Origin: Pseudomonadota bacterium
GTDB taxonomy: Bacteria > Pseudomonadota > Alphaproteobacteria > Sneathiellales > Sneathiellaceae
Direction of reading: 5' to 3'
Assembly (NCBI GenBank): GCA_024743055.1
Contig: JANSXH010000010.1
Span: 62,001 to 126,000 of the forward strand
Length of the DNA: 64,000 bases
The notes beneath the pieces are model-generated. The model was not told the DNA's origin. It was given only the letters and a program-made list of their open reading frames with translations, and did no database searches. The position numbers and the translations under genes were made by a program. Shown one piece after another: positions 25,768 through 35,079 of the stretch. Numbering within the stretch: the first letter of the stretch is position 1; each line of letters starts with the position of its first letter.

Positions 25768-27024
25768 ATGACTTTGAGCTTAGCGGTCGCCATTGCGATT
25801 TTCTTTTTAATCTCAATTCGGCAATGGCTTCCCGAAAGAGTGCGAATCTGGCAAATCATGCTTCTCGGGGCTATTGTCCTGATAGCTCTAGGCGAAATTT
25901 CTCCCTCTCATGCCTTTGCCGCGATTGACTGGAATGTAATCGCCTATCTCTTTGGCGTCTTCTCAATTGCCCATGCTCTTTATGATTGCGGCTTGCCTCA
26001 CAAGCTCAGTGACCTGCTTTGTGCAAATGGGGTGAGTAAAGGAAAAACACTTGTTTTTTTCATGTTGCTGGTGGCGCTGGGTTCCGCAGTTTTAACCAAT
26101 GACGCGGCTGCCGTAATAGGAACACCGATCGCCCTGACGATTGCCGCCAGCCTTGGCATTCGACCTGCCATGCCGCTCATCATACTTTGTGTCGCGGTGA
26201 CCATTGGTAGTATGATGTCACCGGTTGGGAACCCACAGAATATTCTCATAGTCGCAGATGGGCATTTTAAAAACCCAATAGGGACATTTCTGCTTTGGCT
26301 CGCCGTACCGACTGTGCTGTCCATGATCTTCGCTTATTTCTGGTATCTTTATTGTCTTGCTCGCGAAAAACCGACCGACAGGGCGCCAGTGCAATTGCCA
26401 AATCCAAAATCAGATAGTCCGTGGCCGGCATATGTAAGCACCATTTTACTCGCGGTTCTCGTGGTCGGCGACAGTATGGTACAGAGCCGATTTCCGGATT
26501 TGGATGTTCCCCTCGGTTATCTGAGCCTGATCGCCTGCCTTCCGGTCTATTTGCTTTCCAGCCAGAGATTTGCAATCTTCCGTGAAGTTGATTGGGCAAC
26601 CCTCATGTTTTTTGTAGCGATGTTTGTGGTGACTGGCTCTGTCCTGGCTTCAGGATCCTTGCAAACTATACTCGGACCCTGGCATAGCCAGTTAAATGAG
26701 CCTATGGTTGTCACCAATATTGCGTTTTGGGCCAGCCAGCTATTTTCAAATGTCCCCGTGGTTGAAATCTATCTGAACCTTTTGACAAAGTCGGATACGG
26801 CAACTCTTATGCTGCTCGCAAGTATGAGCACACTGGCCGGTAATCTTTTTGTCATCAGTGCCGCCAGTAACGTCATTGTTGTTCAGCAAGCTGAGAAATT
26901 CGGGGCTCGACCTTATGATTTCTGGGAATTTACTCGCTATGTCTTGCCAGTGACTATTGTCTCTATTGCGATCAGCTATGTATGGATCGTCTTTATCATG
27001 ATTGACTGGCTTGGATTTGGGTAG
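25768..27024 (+). CDS. ArsB/NhaD-like anion or cation permease
   Basis: A 418-residue inner-membrane protein of the ion transporter superfamily that includes ArsB, NhaD and SLC13-type carriers. The two signature hairpins are visible: TNDAAAVIGTPIALTIA near residues 111-127 and SPVGNPQNILIVADG near 151-165, with repeats in the C-terminal half (SNVPVVEIYLN, SAASNVIVVQQAE). No ars genes are nearby, so arsenite efflux is not supported by context. It converges on a lipase-like gene with a 9-bp gap. Confidence 0.75.
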   Translation: MTLSLAVAIAIFFLISIRQWLPERVRIWQIMLLGAIVLIALGEISPSHAFAAIDWNVIAYLFGVFSIAHALYDCGLPHKLSDLLCANGVSKGKTLVFFMLLVALGSAVLTNDAAAVIGTPIALTIAASLGIRPAMPLIILCVAVTIGSMMSPVGNPQNILIVADGHFKNPIGTFLLWLAVPTVLSMIFAYFWYLYCLAREKPTDRAPVQLPNPKSDSPWPAYVSTILLAVLVVGDSMVQSRFPDLDVPLGYLSLIACLPVYLLSSQRFAIFREVDWATLMFFVAMFVVTGSVLASGSLQTILGPWHSQLNEPMVVTNIAFWASQLFSNVPVVEIYLNLLTKSDTATLMLLASMSTLAGNLFVISAASNVIVVQQAEKFGARPYDFWEFTRYVLPVTIVSIAISYVWIVFIMIDWLGFG

Positions 27025-27033
27025 AGTGGTCAC

Positions 27034-27684
27034 TTATCGCAGAAATTTTCCATTTTTTAGAAAATAGGCAGTTTGTTCAATCGTAGTTGGGTGATTGGAA
27101 ATGAATGTATGGTGGGCGTTGATGGAAATGCTATCCGTCGATCCACGGAGTTCTGTGTTGGCGAGTGCCACCGTTCCGTCATGCTCCATTCCCTGATAAT
27201 GAAAATTGTTCACATAAGACAACGGATTTAGCGGATGAAAGCGTTGTATGCCGGCAATGACACCGATATCGGTGGCTGGAACTCCAAGGCCTTTTTCTTT
27301 TAGAGCTGCCTCCGATAAATCCTGCAGAGGTTCACCAAAAATCAGGTGCGGCAAACGGGTATGTTCGTATCTTGACACCACGCCAGCTCCCTGGTTTGGA
27401 GTGGCAATAAGAACGATCCGTCCCAATTCGAACGGAACCTCTTTTGACAATGCCCCTCGAATAATTAGGCCGCCCAGAGAATGCCCGGCGAAATGGACCG
27501 GATGTTCAAAATTTCTACTAAGTAACCAACTTCTAAACGCGTCAATATGTGCATCCAGACGGCGACGGCGACTGGGGTAGGGCCAGTATTCGGGAGCGAA
27601 ACCAGCATTTTCCAATCCTTTTCGCAGGCCCGAGAGACTGGTACTACGACGTACCAACCCATGTAACAATATGACATGTTCCAT
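27034..27684 (-). CDS. Lipase-like alpha/beta hydrolase
   Basis: A compact 216-residue alpha/beta hydrolase. It opens with VILLHGL (oxyanion), has the nucleophile elbow GHSLGG near residue 67 and ends with a DGTVAL segment and a HHTF histidine, which complete the triad. The short lid-free fold resembles EstA/LipA-like lipases and the PGAP1-like family. The start overlaps the stop of the PlsB-like gene by one base (TAATG), so it is probably in that operon and may act on acyl lipids. No signal peptide is present. Confidence 0.8.
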   Translation of the reverse strand: MEHVILLHGLVRRSTSLSGLRKGLENAGFAPEYWPYPSRRRRLDAHIDAFRSWLLSRNFEHPVHFAGHSLGGLIIRGALSKEVPFELGRIVLIATPNQGAGVVSRYEHTRLPHLIFGEPLQDLSEAALKEKGLGVPATDIGVIAGIQRFHPLNPLSYVNNFHYQGMEHDGTVALANTELRGSTDSISINAHHTFISNHPTTIEQTAYFLKNGKFLR

Positions 27685-29099
27685 TATTCAGCCAATTCCT
27701 CTGCCGTCAGGAAATGACTAATCGAATTTGCGTAATATCGCAAGATTGTCAGCTCCTCAGGATTGGCATGAAACAAACCGTCTTTTTCCAAAACAAGATG
27801 GCGTAGAGTCAGCATGCGAAGTCCGACAGACAAGGCATAGTCTGCATCTTCATGGGGCACGTAAATCTGGGCATTTCTAGCTTCAAGTTTTGACTGTAAT
27901 TTATGTACGGCGACTTTGAGGTCCAGTTCACTTATTTTACTGTCTTCCTGTGTCAGGAATATGGTGGCGATTAGAGAGACGGGAAGCACCGGAATAACCT
28001 TGCCGACTTCATCCATTAGATGCTGGCCAAGAGACTCTATTTTGGCTGTCTCCTCCTGCTGGCCCTCGGCTTCATATGATTCCATCCAGTCTTTCACAGA
28101 TACTGGTGTTCCAAAATTGACGCAGGCATATCCAAAACGGAACCATCGGCGGCGTAGCATCAATGCAAAGTTATGGCCAATGAAGCCGAAGGTTTTCTTA
28201 AGAGCGAATCCTGTCGTAGCGGGTTCAGTTTCTTTATCTAGGGCTCGGACCAAGGTTCGGTCTTCCAAAACGCGGTCATAGTTGATACCAACGGGGACAA
28301 AAACGATGTCCTTGGCATCCTCGGTTTCATATGATTTCAGGATATAGCTCAACAAACCCAGCCTTGGCGGGCGCAACCGACCGTCCCGACTTAAGCCGCC
28401 TTCGGGATAGACGGCTTGAACTACTCCGGCAGCAGTGGCCATGGCGACATACCGCTCCAGAACTCGCCGATACAAGGGATCGCCGGAGTTTCTCCGGACA
28501 AAATAGGCTCCCAAGGATCTGATCAGGGCTTGTAGCGGCCAGATGCGGGCCCATTCTCCCACGGCATAACTCAGCGCGGTTCGGGACGCGGCGAGATAGG
28601 CCACGAGAACATAATCCATATTGGAGCGGTGGTTCATGACAAAGACGACACTGGCATCGGGCTTCACGGCGGCCAAGCCTGTATCGTCCGTATAGCCAAG
28701 CCGGACCCGGTACAGCCATTGCGCTACGTGGCGGGCGGCCCAGGCGCCGACCCGGAAATAGACATATGCGTTGAAGGCCGGGACAATCTCCCGGGCATAT
28801 CGAGACACGTCGGTCATCAGCACTTCACGGGGGATGTTCTCTTCACTGCTTTTTTCATCGACAGCCCGGATTACCTCGGGATCATAGGTTAGTCGATCAA
28901 TCAGCACTTCTCGTTTTGTAAGCTTGAAAGACTGGATCTTCAGATGCAGGCGCGTGTTTATTTCTTCGACTGCATTTGTTACTCGGCGGCGCAGGAACCA
29001 GCGAGCGCCTGGCAACAGTAACCTGTCCAGAACGGACCAAGCAACAATGACCAGCACCAAGATAACCAACCAGATCGGTACAGCAAGTGTTTCCCCCAT
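27684..29099 (-). CDS. Short PlsB-like glycerol-3-phosphate acyltransferase
   Basis: A 471-residue acyltransferase with all four PlsB-type blocks: NHRSNMDYV (block I, H-x4-D), GAYFVRRNSGDPLYRRV (II), YPEGGLSRDGRL (III) and FVPVGINYDRVLE (IV). Block II and IV are PlsB-like rather than PlsC-like. E. coli PlsB is about 800 residues, so this is a short form. An N-terminal membrane anchor (VPIWLVILVLVIVAWSVLD) is present. ATG 29099 has GGGAGG directly upstream; a TTG at 29111 lies in that site. It should acylate glycerol 3-phosphate at the membrane. Confidence 0.85.
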   Translation of the reverse strand: MGETLAVPIWLVILVLVIVAWSVLDRLLLPGARWFLRRRVTNAVEEINTRLHLKIQSFKLTKREVLIDRLTYDPEVIRAVDEKSSEENIPREVLMTDVSRYAREIVPAFNAYVYFRVGAWAARHVAQWLYRVRLGYTDDTGLAAVKPDASVVFVMNHRSNMDYVLVAYLAASRTALSYAVGEWARIWPLQALIRSLGAYFVRRNSGDPLYRRVLERYVAMATAAGVVQAVYPEGGLSRDGRLRPPRLGLLSYILKSYETEDAKDIVFVPVGINYDRVLEDRTLVRALDKETEPATTGFALKKTFGFIGHNFALMLRRRWFRFGYACVNFGTPVSVKDWMESYEAEGQQEETAKIESLGQHLMDEVGKVIPVLPVSLIATIFLTQEDSKISELDLKVAVHKLQSKLEARNAQIYVPHEDADYALSVGLRMLTLRHLVLEKDGLFHANPEELTILRYYANSISHFLTAEELAE

Positions 29100-29162
29100 A
29101 AACCCTCCCAAGTCAGAGGAAAGGGTATCTCCTCGGGAGGCATTCGTCGAGTCTAAGACAAT

Positions 29163-30293
29163 CTACGTTTCCTGGCTGGCCTTATGAATAATAGATTGGC
29201 CAATTTTTTTGAGCCGCGCCGCGTGGGCAGACTCTGCGATGCTGTGGTATTTTTGGATGTCTCGATTCAGCAGCCTTATGTACTCAGAGACCGGCTCAGG
29301 GAATTTCTGAAGGATATCATTGAGCAGCTTCGCGCATGCCTGGCTTTGCTGGCGATGACCTAATTGAAGCTCCATCATTTCATCGAGGTTGGGAGAGGCG
29401 TGGTCTGCAAGTGTTGCAAGATGGTGTGCTGTTACTTCAAGGGCGTGCAAGAGAGTTGCCACTGCCCCAACTTCTGCGGCTATTTCCATTGCTTCCTGAC
29501 AGGCAAACTCTTTTAGCAAACATTGTATGGAGCCCACATGGCTCGCAGCACCGACAGCATCTTCAAGGGCTCTCATGCGCAGGGATGTGCGGGTGAAAGC
29601 CTCACCCTCAACTCCAATCATATTAGTGGCTGGCACTTGGCAATCCGTAAGCTTCAAGCCACCATGGGGGCAGGGGTGAAGGAAATCAATTTTCACACCT
29701 TCGGTTTTCTGAAACCCGGGAAGACCTGCGGGCACGAGCAGCGCGCTAAACTTCTTCTTGCCCGCATCCTCTGAGGTAATGGCCAGGACAATAAAATAAT
29801 CCGCTAGTGGACCGTTGGTCAGAAACGCCTTTTCACCGCTTAAGTAAAATGTGTCACCATCCCGCCTCGCTGCGGTTTTGAGAAGCTTGGGATGTGCTCC
29901 AGCTCCTGGTTCGGAAATGGCTACGGACAAAGTGGTTTCCCCCGCTGCTAATTTTGGCAGCAGATCTTGCTTCATCTGTAATGGTGCATCCTCCACAAGA
30001 TGTAATTTAGTCAGTTGCCAATGGGACATAAAGACCATGCCGACTCCCGGAACACCACCTTCCCGGTTTAGGATATGCCCGATCGAAGAGAGGGTTTGAT
30101 AGCTGGCGCCGGAGCCCCCAAATTCTTTTGGAACAGATAAACCAGCAAGGCCGCTTTTCGCAAATTCCTGCCATAAATTATCTGAGAAAACGGCAGACTT
30201 GATCAATTCCTGCCGACGCGGAAAGATAGCTTTTTGTGCAAAATCTTCAGCACGGGCAGCCAAAGAATTATCTGAGGAGAGGTTGTCGATCAT
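29163..30293 (-). CDS. Acyl-CoA dehydrogenase family protein
   Basis: A 376-residue flavoprotein of the acyl-CoA dehydrogenase superfamily: N-terminal helical domain, the middle beta domain with AISEPGAGAHPKLLKTAA near 118-135 and LSGEKAFLTNGPLADYFIV, and a C-terminal helical domain. The last part is less conserved than in classic short-chain enzymes and I cannot place the catalytic glutamate. The substrate is therefore open. It lies 63 bp upstream of the PlsB-like gene on the same strand. Confidence 0.85.
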   Translation of the reverse strand: MIDNLSSDNSLAARAEDFAQKAIFPRRQELIKSAVFSDNLWQEFAKSGLAGLSVPKEFGGSGASYQTLSSIGHILNREGGVPGVGMVFMSHWQLTKLHLVEDAPLQMKQDLLPKLAAGETTLSVAISEPGAGAHPKLLKTAARRDGDTFYLSGEKAFLTNGPLADYFIVLAITSEDAGKKKFSALLVPAGLPGFQKTEGVKIDFLHPCPHGGLKLTDCQVPATNMIGVEGEAFTRTSLRMRALEDAVGAASHVGSIQCLLKEFACQEAMEIAAEVGAVATLLHALEVTAHHLATLADHASPNLDEMMELQLGHRQQSQACAKLLNDILQKFPEPVSEYIRLLNRDIQKYHSIAESAHAARLKKIGQSIIHKASQET

Positions 30294-30433
30294 GGAGCAT
30301 GTCTCTTGTTTTTTAGTTCATGATACAGGGATATTAGATGGTATCAACTTGAACAGTTGTATTTGCCGATTAAAAACCCGAAGATGAAAGCTTACCGGGG
30401 CTAGAACAAGCAATAAGAATAAGGAGGCAGGGC

Positions 30434-31228
30434 ATGCCGGAAAGTGAACCTCAAATCCGAAAGGGACGGCGCAGCGCATTGAGAGATTTAAGGGGAAAAG
30501 TAGCCTGGATCACGGGGGCTGGGACCGGTATCGGTCAGTCAGCTGCGGCTTCTCTGGCGGGCGCAGGCATGGAGGTGATCCTGTCGGGGAGACGTAAAGA
30601 TAAACTTGAAGATACTGCGGAACTGGTTAGAGCGGAGGGTTGCGACCCAATCATAGAAGAGCTGGATGTGGCGGATGCTGAGAGCTCCGCTGCTGTTGCT
30701 GATCGCATTAAAAAACGTTTTGGACGTCTCGACATCGCCGTCCTGAGTGCCGGCATAAATATTAAAAATCGTGCCTGGAGCGATGTGGATTTTGAGGGAT
30801 GGGATTCCGTGGTCAATATTGATCTGAATGGCGCATTTTATTGCTGTAATGCCGTTCTACCGATTATGAGGGCTCAAAAAACTGGGCTGATAATAAATGT
30901 TGCCTCTTGGGCCGGCGTTCATGTTTCGAAACTGACAGGACCAGCTTACAATGCGGCCAAGCACGGTATGGTCGCCATGAGTGAAAGCATCAATATGGAA
31001 GAATGTGGCAACGGTATACGGGCTTGTGCACTTTGCCCGGGAGAGGTAGCGACACCTATTCTTGAAAACCGCCCGGTAGCTGTCACAGACGACCAAAAGG
31101 CGGCTATGTTGCAAGCAGAGGATCTGGGGGAGACGGTTCTGTTCTTGGCGCAACTTGATGAGCGGGTCTGTGTCAATCAGCTGGTGATCAGTCCAACGGC
31201 GAACCGTCTATATATGGGCGAAATATAA
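30434..31228 (+). CDS. Short-chain dehydrogenase/reductase
   Basis: A 264-residue classical SDR. The cofactor loop is TGAGTGIGQS near residues 27-36, SAGI is at the NNAG position, and the catalytic S-Y-K set is seen in NVASWAG and AYNAAKHG. The N-terminus carries about 20 extra charged residues before the first strand. AAGGAGG precedes ATG 30434. It is 14 bp upstream of the NMT1/THI5-like gene and certainly co-transcribed with it. The substrate is unknown. Confidence 0.88.
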   Translation: MPESEPQIRKGRRSALRDLRGKVAWITGAGTGIGQSAAASLAGAGMEVILSGRRKDKLEDTAELVRAEGCDPIIEELDVADAESSAAVADRIKKRFGRLDIAVLSAGINIKNRAWSDVDFEGWDSVVNIDLNGAFYCCNAVLPIMRAQKTGLIINVASWAGVHVSKLTGPAYNAAKHGMVAMSESINMEECGNGIRACALCPGEVATPILENRPVAVTDDQKAAMLQAEDLGETVLFLAQLDERVCVNQLVISPTANRLYMGEI

Positions 31229-31242
31229 GGGAAGGGTAAAAG

Positions 31243-32133
31243 ATGGAACAGATCAATATTCAGTTTTCCCTATTTTCGGCTTTTTATACGCCGTTGATTT
31301 CCGCCATCTCCGGAGGGTTTCTGGAGGCGGAAGGTCTCCGGCCGGATTGGTCCGTTGCACCGCCTAGCGTGTCTGCCATCGAATCTCTGGAAAACGGTTC
31401 CGCCCATGTGGTTCAATCTGCGCTCAGTCAGGGATTTAATGCCTTGGCAAAAGGGAAGACCCTCACCACGTCTCATTTCGCCCAAATCAATGAAATGGAT
31501 GGATTCTTTTTGACGGGAAGAGAAGCCGATCCGGAGTTTAGCTGGCAAAAACTGGAAGGATCCGAGGTCGTGCTGTTTGGCGGAGGCCAACCTCTGGCAA
31601 TGTTCAAGTATGCCTGCTACAAAGCTGGTATTGAGTATGACAAGATCAAAGCAATCCATGTTGGTGGGGCCGCAGATATGGACGCGGCTTTTCGTGCCGG
31701 TCAGGGCCAATACATTCAACAGCAAGGACCCTATCCGCAGCAGCTGGAGACAGATGGCGTAGGTCATATTGTCGCTCAGGTAGGAAAGCAGATCGGATTG
31801 TGCGGATTTTCCAGCCTGGCAGCAACAAAAGACTGGCTCCAAGGTGATATGGCTCAGGCCTTTATGCGCGGATATCGAAAGGCGCGGCTCTACATCAATG
31901 AGGCCTCTGCAGCAGAAATCGCACGAGCGCAAAAAAGCTTTTTTCCTGAGATCGATGAGCTCGCACTTGCTGATTGCTTGGCAACATATAAAAATCTAGG
32001 TTGTTGGACACCTCATGTGGAAATCACCCAACAGGCTTTTGAGGCGACCCAGGATATTTTTGAGTATAACGGAAGTCTGAAGAAGCGATATGTCTATGAA
32101 GAAATATGCTCTCGCCCTCCAAAAGGCAGTTAA
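31243..32133 (+). CDS. NMT1/THI5-like binding protein without signal peptide
   Basis: A 296-residue protein of the NMT1/THI5/SsuA-type periplasmic-binding fold: FYTPLISAISGGFLEAEGL near residues 14-32, then SVSAIESLENGSAHVVQSAL near 42-61. Members that serve ABC importers have a signal peptide, but this one starts MEQINIQFSLFSAF with no n-h-c signal. ATG 31243 has GGAAGGG upstream and no in-frame alternative adds a signal. It is coupled to an SDR gene and has no permease or ATPase beside it. It may be a cytoplasmic enzyme or sensor; function unknown. Confidence 0.75.
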   Translation: MEQINIQFSLFSAFYTPLISAISGGFLEAEGLRPDWSVAPPSVSAIESLENGSAHVVQSALSQGFNALAKGKTLTTSHFAQINEMDGFFLTGREADPEFSWQKLEGSEVVLFGGGQPLAMFKYACYKAGIEYDKIKAIHVGGAADMDAAFRAGQGQYIQQQGPYPQQLETDGVGHIVAQVGKQIGLCGFSSLAATKDWLQGDMAQAFMRGYRKARLYINEASAAEIARAQKSFFPEIDELALADCLATYKNLGCWTPHVEITQQAFEATQDIFEYNGSLKKRYVYEEICSRPPKGS

Positions 32134-32853
32134 TAAACCATAAATACATTAAAGCCCTTAGTCAGTATTATGTCATAATGTGAGTTCGCATTTTTGTGCC
32201 TTCTTAACTTCAAGGTGCATAAAATCTTGGTGACCTGCTGCTAAAGAATTTATCAAGATTTATTGGCTTGATTATGCACGGGCTCGACCCACGCGCTCTA
32301 AGATTTGTATATTACAATTTCTCCGTTTTGTAATGCCGACGTTTGCATTATGAATTCAAATCAAGATTTTTAATTATTTGGCAGATATTTATGGACCCTA
32401 GTCTTCGTAGACATCTGTATTGGTAAAATATTGGGTTTATAAAAGGAATTGTTTATGCGCCAACTTGTTTTCGAACACCAAGTAATAAAGTTATAAATAA
32501 CGCGGTGTATTTATGGGTTATTTCTAAGCAATTTGAGTTCTAATCGAAATCATTTTAGTGAAGTATGATCGAGATGTAGTCCGTGTCGATTTCTCAATAG
32601 GACCAAAAATGTTGTTCTCCTGGACGGGGTAAAATGGGAGTAATTCAAAAATTACCAAAATCAGATAATTGAAATTGGATCAATGCTTGATAAGGCTCCC
32701 TATCTAGGACCTGTAAATATTTTAACCAACCTCAAAGGTGTTTAACTTGGAAATCGCTCCAAATCTCGCAACAGAGATACCCCGAACTCCCAATGTTTTC
32801 GGTGCACGTCTGTCAAAAAAAATACCTAAATAAAATGATGGGAGGCCCACATA
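32134..32853. other. A+T-rich 720-bp intergenic region before the capsule genes
   Basis: No gene is supported here. The base composition drops clearly compared with the segments to the left. A 13-codon frame at about 32454 follows AAAAGGAA but resembles nothing and may be chance. The end holds GGGAGG at 32840-32845, the ribosome site of the kdsD-like gene. The length suggests a long regulatory leader or decayed DNA. I found no JUMPstart/ops element. Confidence 0.45.
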
Positions 32854-33873
32854 GTGCAATCAATAGTGCTCGCTGAGCAAAACAAGAATTCCGATCCCAT
32901 ATTCTGTCGGACCTTAGAGGCCGAACACAGTCAAACTAGTGTTTTAGATATTTGTCGTGAAGCAATACTGTCAGAATCTATGGCACTTCAGACATTCGCA
33001 AATAATTTGAATTTTGGGTTCTTGAAAGCTCTTGCACTCATCCAGAATGCTGAAGGGCCATTAATTGTTAGTGGTATTGGCAAGTCTGGTCATATTGCGA
33101 GAAAAATTTCTTCCACATTTACCTCTCTTTGCAAACCCTCAATTTTCTTGCATCCCTCTGAGGCAAGTCATGGTGATCTTGGAATTATTCAGGAAAACAG
33201 TGCTGTCCTGTTGCTGTCAAATTCGGGTGAAACGTCTGAGTTGTCGAATTTAATTCACTATTGCCGGATACACAGTATTCCTACGATCGCAATAACAAGT
33301 AATGAAAACAGTACCTTGGCGCGAAATGTACAGGTTCCGATTGTTTTTGGAGAGGTCGAAGAAATCTGCCCAAACAAGCTCGCACCCACGGCATCGACAA
33401 CGTTGAGTCTTGCAATAGGCGATGCTTTGGCTGCGGGATTGGCGCATCTAGAAGGAATTACGACGGACGATTTTCACCGTTTTCATCCTGGAGGAAAGTT
33501 GGGGACGGCGCTTACCCGCGTGCGGGAGTTAATGCACACTGACGAAAAGTTACCAATTGTAAGGCCAGACACTCCAATGTCTGAAGTTGTTGTCGTAATG
33601 TCGGAAAAGTCCTTGGGCGTTGCTGTCATCGTGGAAGGGGCGGAGATCCAAGGAGTTATTACTGACGGAGATATGCGCCGCAATGTAAAGCGCCTATGGA
33701 CATCTACTGCCTCAGAAATAGCGACAACAAATCCGGTCCGTATCCCAGCAGATACTCTGAGGTCCGAGGCAATAGAGCTTATGGCTTTGAAAGGAATTAC
33801 CGCCTGCGTCGTTGAAAATGATAGAGGTCAATTATTAGGCCTTCTCCATATTCATGATTGCCTGCGAAATTAG
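32854..33873 (+). CDS. kdsD: Arabinose-5-phosphate isomerase (KdsD/KpsF)
   Basis: A 339-residue sugar isomerase that turns ribulose 5-phosphate into arabinose 5-phosphate, the first step to CMP-Kdo. An N-terminal SIS domain holds GIGKSGHIARKISSTF near residues 75-90 and SNSGETSE near 123-130; two CBS domains follow at about 215-335. The start is GTG 32854 with GGGAGG eight bases upstream. Because it opens a capsule cluster that contains KpsC, a capsule-dedicated KpsF role is more likely than the housekeeping one. Confidence 0.9.
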   Translation: MQSIVLAEQNKNSDPIFCRTLEAEHSQTSVLDICREAILSESMALQTFANNLNFGFLKALALIQNAEGPLIVSGIGKSGHIARKISSTFTSLCKPSIFLHPSEASHGDLGIIQENSAVLLLSNSGETSELSNLIHYCRIHSIPTIAITSNENSTLARNVQVPIVFGEVEEICPNKLAPTASTTLSLAIGDALAAGLAHLEGITTDDFHRFHPGGKLGTALTRVRELMHTDEKLPIVRPDTPMSEVVVVMSEKSLGVAVIVEGAEIQGVITDGDMRRNVKRLWTSTASEIATTNPVRIPADTLRSEAIELMALKGITACVVENDRGQLLGLLHIHDCLRN

Positions 33874-33965
33874 AGACCGATTTGGCGGGTCAGGTTCAGT
33901 AGATTATGCGCGTAACAGCTCGTACACAGATGCCACGAATTAGTCATTGTTGAGGCAGATATACT

Positions 33966-35057
33966 ATGAAACGCTCCCAGGAAATACGTGGCTCGTTTAG
34001 AAATGGCGAAATTCTTTGTAATGAAGATCCTGCGTTTGGTAGCAAGCTGGAAGCATACAAATCAAGACTTGAAAAATACAATCCGCAGTTGGTCCAGAAT
34101 AAACAGATTTCGCCCGAATTAAACGCTGTCAATCATGTGATGTCTAACAGCGTAGAAAGTAGAATCTTCAACGATATACTGAGCTACTTCAAATTCTACG
34201 GCGATTCAACTATGCGCCAACTCCAGACGGAGCGGCCAATAGATAGCGCAAAGGTTTATCATTATCATCGACCAAATCTTGAAAAAGAGCTATTACAGCC
34301 TGCGATTGTTACTGTCCATCATGATATTGATGACACAGACAGAGCATTCAAGATTGAAAAATATATAGATCAATACCGTCAGGCTCAAAAAATAATATGC
34401 TTAAACAGCTCTCAAAAGGGAAGGCTGCAAGAGCTTGGTGTTCCCAAAGAAAAGTTAGAATTAATTCCACATGGGTATGATGCCGAAACATTGCGCCTAA
34501 AGGAAACAACGAATTCGAAAATTGAAAATGATAAAATAAATATAGGCTTAGCTTCAAAGCGGTATGGCAGGCGCGTTAAAGGTGAAGCCTATTTTTTTGA
34601 ATTATCAAAAAGACTGAGCCCAGAAAAATTTGAATTTACCCTAGTGGGAGAAGATCGGACCATCACCGCTATGGAACTTCGTAAACTGAATTTTTCATGC
34701 AGAGCATTTGACTACTTCCCTTATAGGCTGATGTCTGGATTTTACAGTTCCATAGACTTTTTACTGATGTGCAGCCTTTATGAAGGCGGTCCAGCTAATA
34801 TTCCTGAAGCTATCGCAACGGGTACACCTATATTCTCTACCCCAGTTGGAATATCGAAAGACATGATCAATGATAGAAAAAATGGTTTCTTTTTGACTAA
34901 TGATCCGGAGCGGGACGCAATAAACATAAATGATATTTGTTTGGGGCATCCAGATAAGCTCATAAAAATTAAAAAGTTATCCCGATTGCCTAACCCTCAT
35001 CTCCTGTCATGGGAGGAGGTCGTAAAGAAACACCTCCTTCTTTATCAGCAGTTTTAA
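33966..35057 (+). CDS. GT-B glycosyltransferase (family 4-like)
   Basis: A 363-residue glycosyltransferase with a GT-B fold. The C-terminal domain carries the donor motif E-x7-E as EGGPANIPE near residues 275-283, followed by ATGTPIFSTPVG. The N-terminal half includes VTVHHDIDD and the helix with ICLNSSQKGRLQELGV, as seen in GT4 enzymes. It lies between kdsD and the Capsule_synth gene, with low G+C like its neighbours. The sugar and acceptor cannot be told; a role in capsule or surface glycan assembly is inferred from context. Confidence 0.8.
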   Translation: MKRSQEIRGSFRNGEILCNEDPAFGSKLEAYKSRLEKYNPQLVQNKQISPELNAVNHVMSNSVESRIFNDILSYFKFYGDSTMRQLQTERPIDSAKVYHYHRPNLEKELLQPAIVTVHHDIDDTDRAFKIEKYIDQYRQAQKIICLNSSQKGRLQELGVPKEKLELIPHGYDAETLRLKETTNSKIENDKINIGLASKRYGRRVKGEAYFFELSKRLSPEKFEFTLVGEDRTITAMELRKLNFSCRAFDYFPYRLMSGFYSSIDFLLMCSLYEGGPANIPEAIATGTPIFSTPVGISKDMINDRKNGFFLTNDPERDAININDICLGHPDKLIKIKKLSRLPNPHLLSWEEVVKKHLLLYQQF

Positions 35058-35079
35058 GCGTCATAAAGGGTTTAATTCA

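Noticed and set aside
25768..27024. Arsenite efflux pump ArsB
   Set aside because: The fold matches the wider ArsB/NhaD/SLC13 group, but there is no arsR, arsC or arsH nearby; the low-Mr phosphatase at 54854 is far away and lacks the redox cysteines.
32454..32495. 13-codon leader peptide before the capsule genes
   Set aside because: Only a ribosome-like AAAAGGAA supports it; such short frames are common by chance in A+T-rich DNA.
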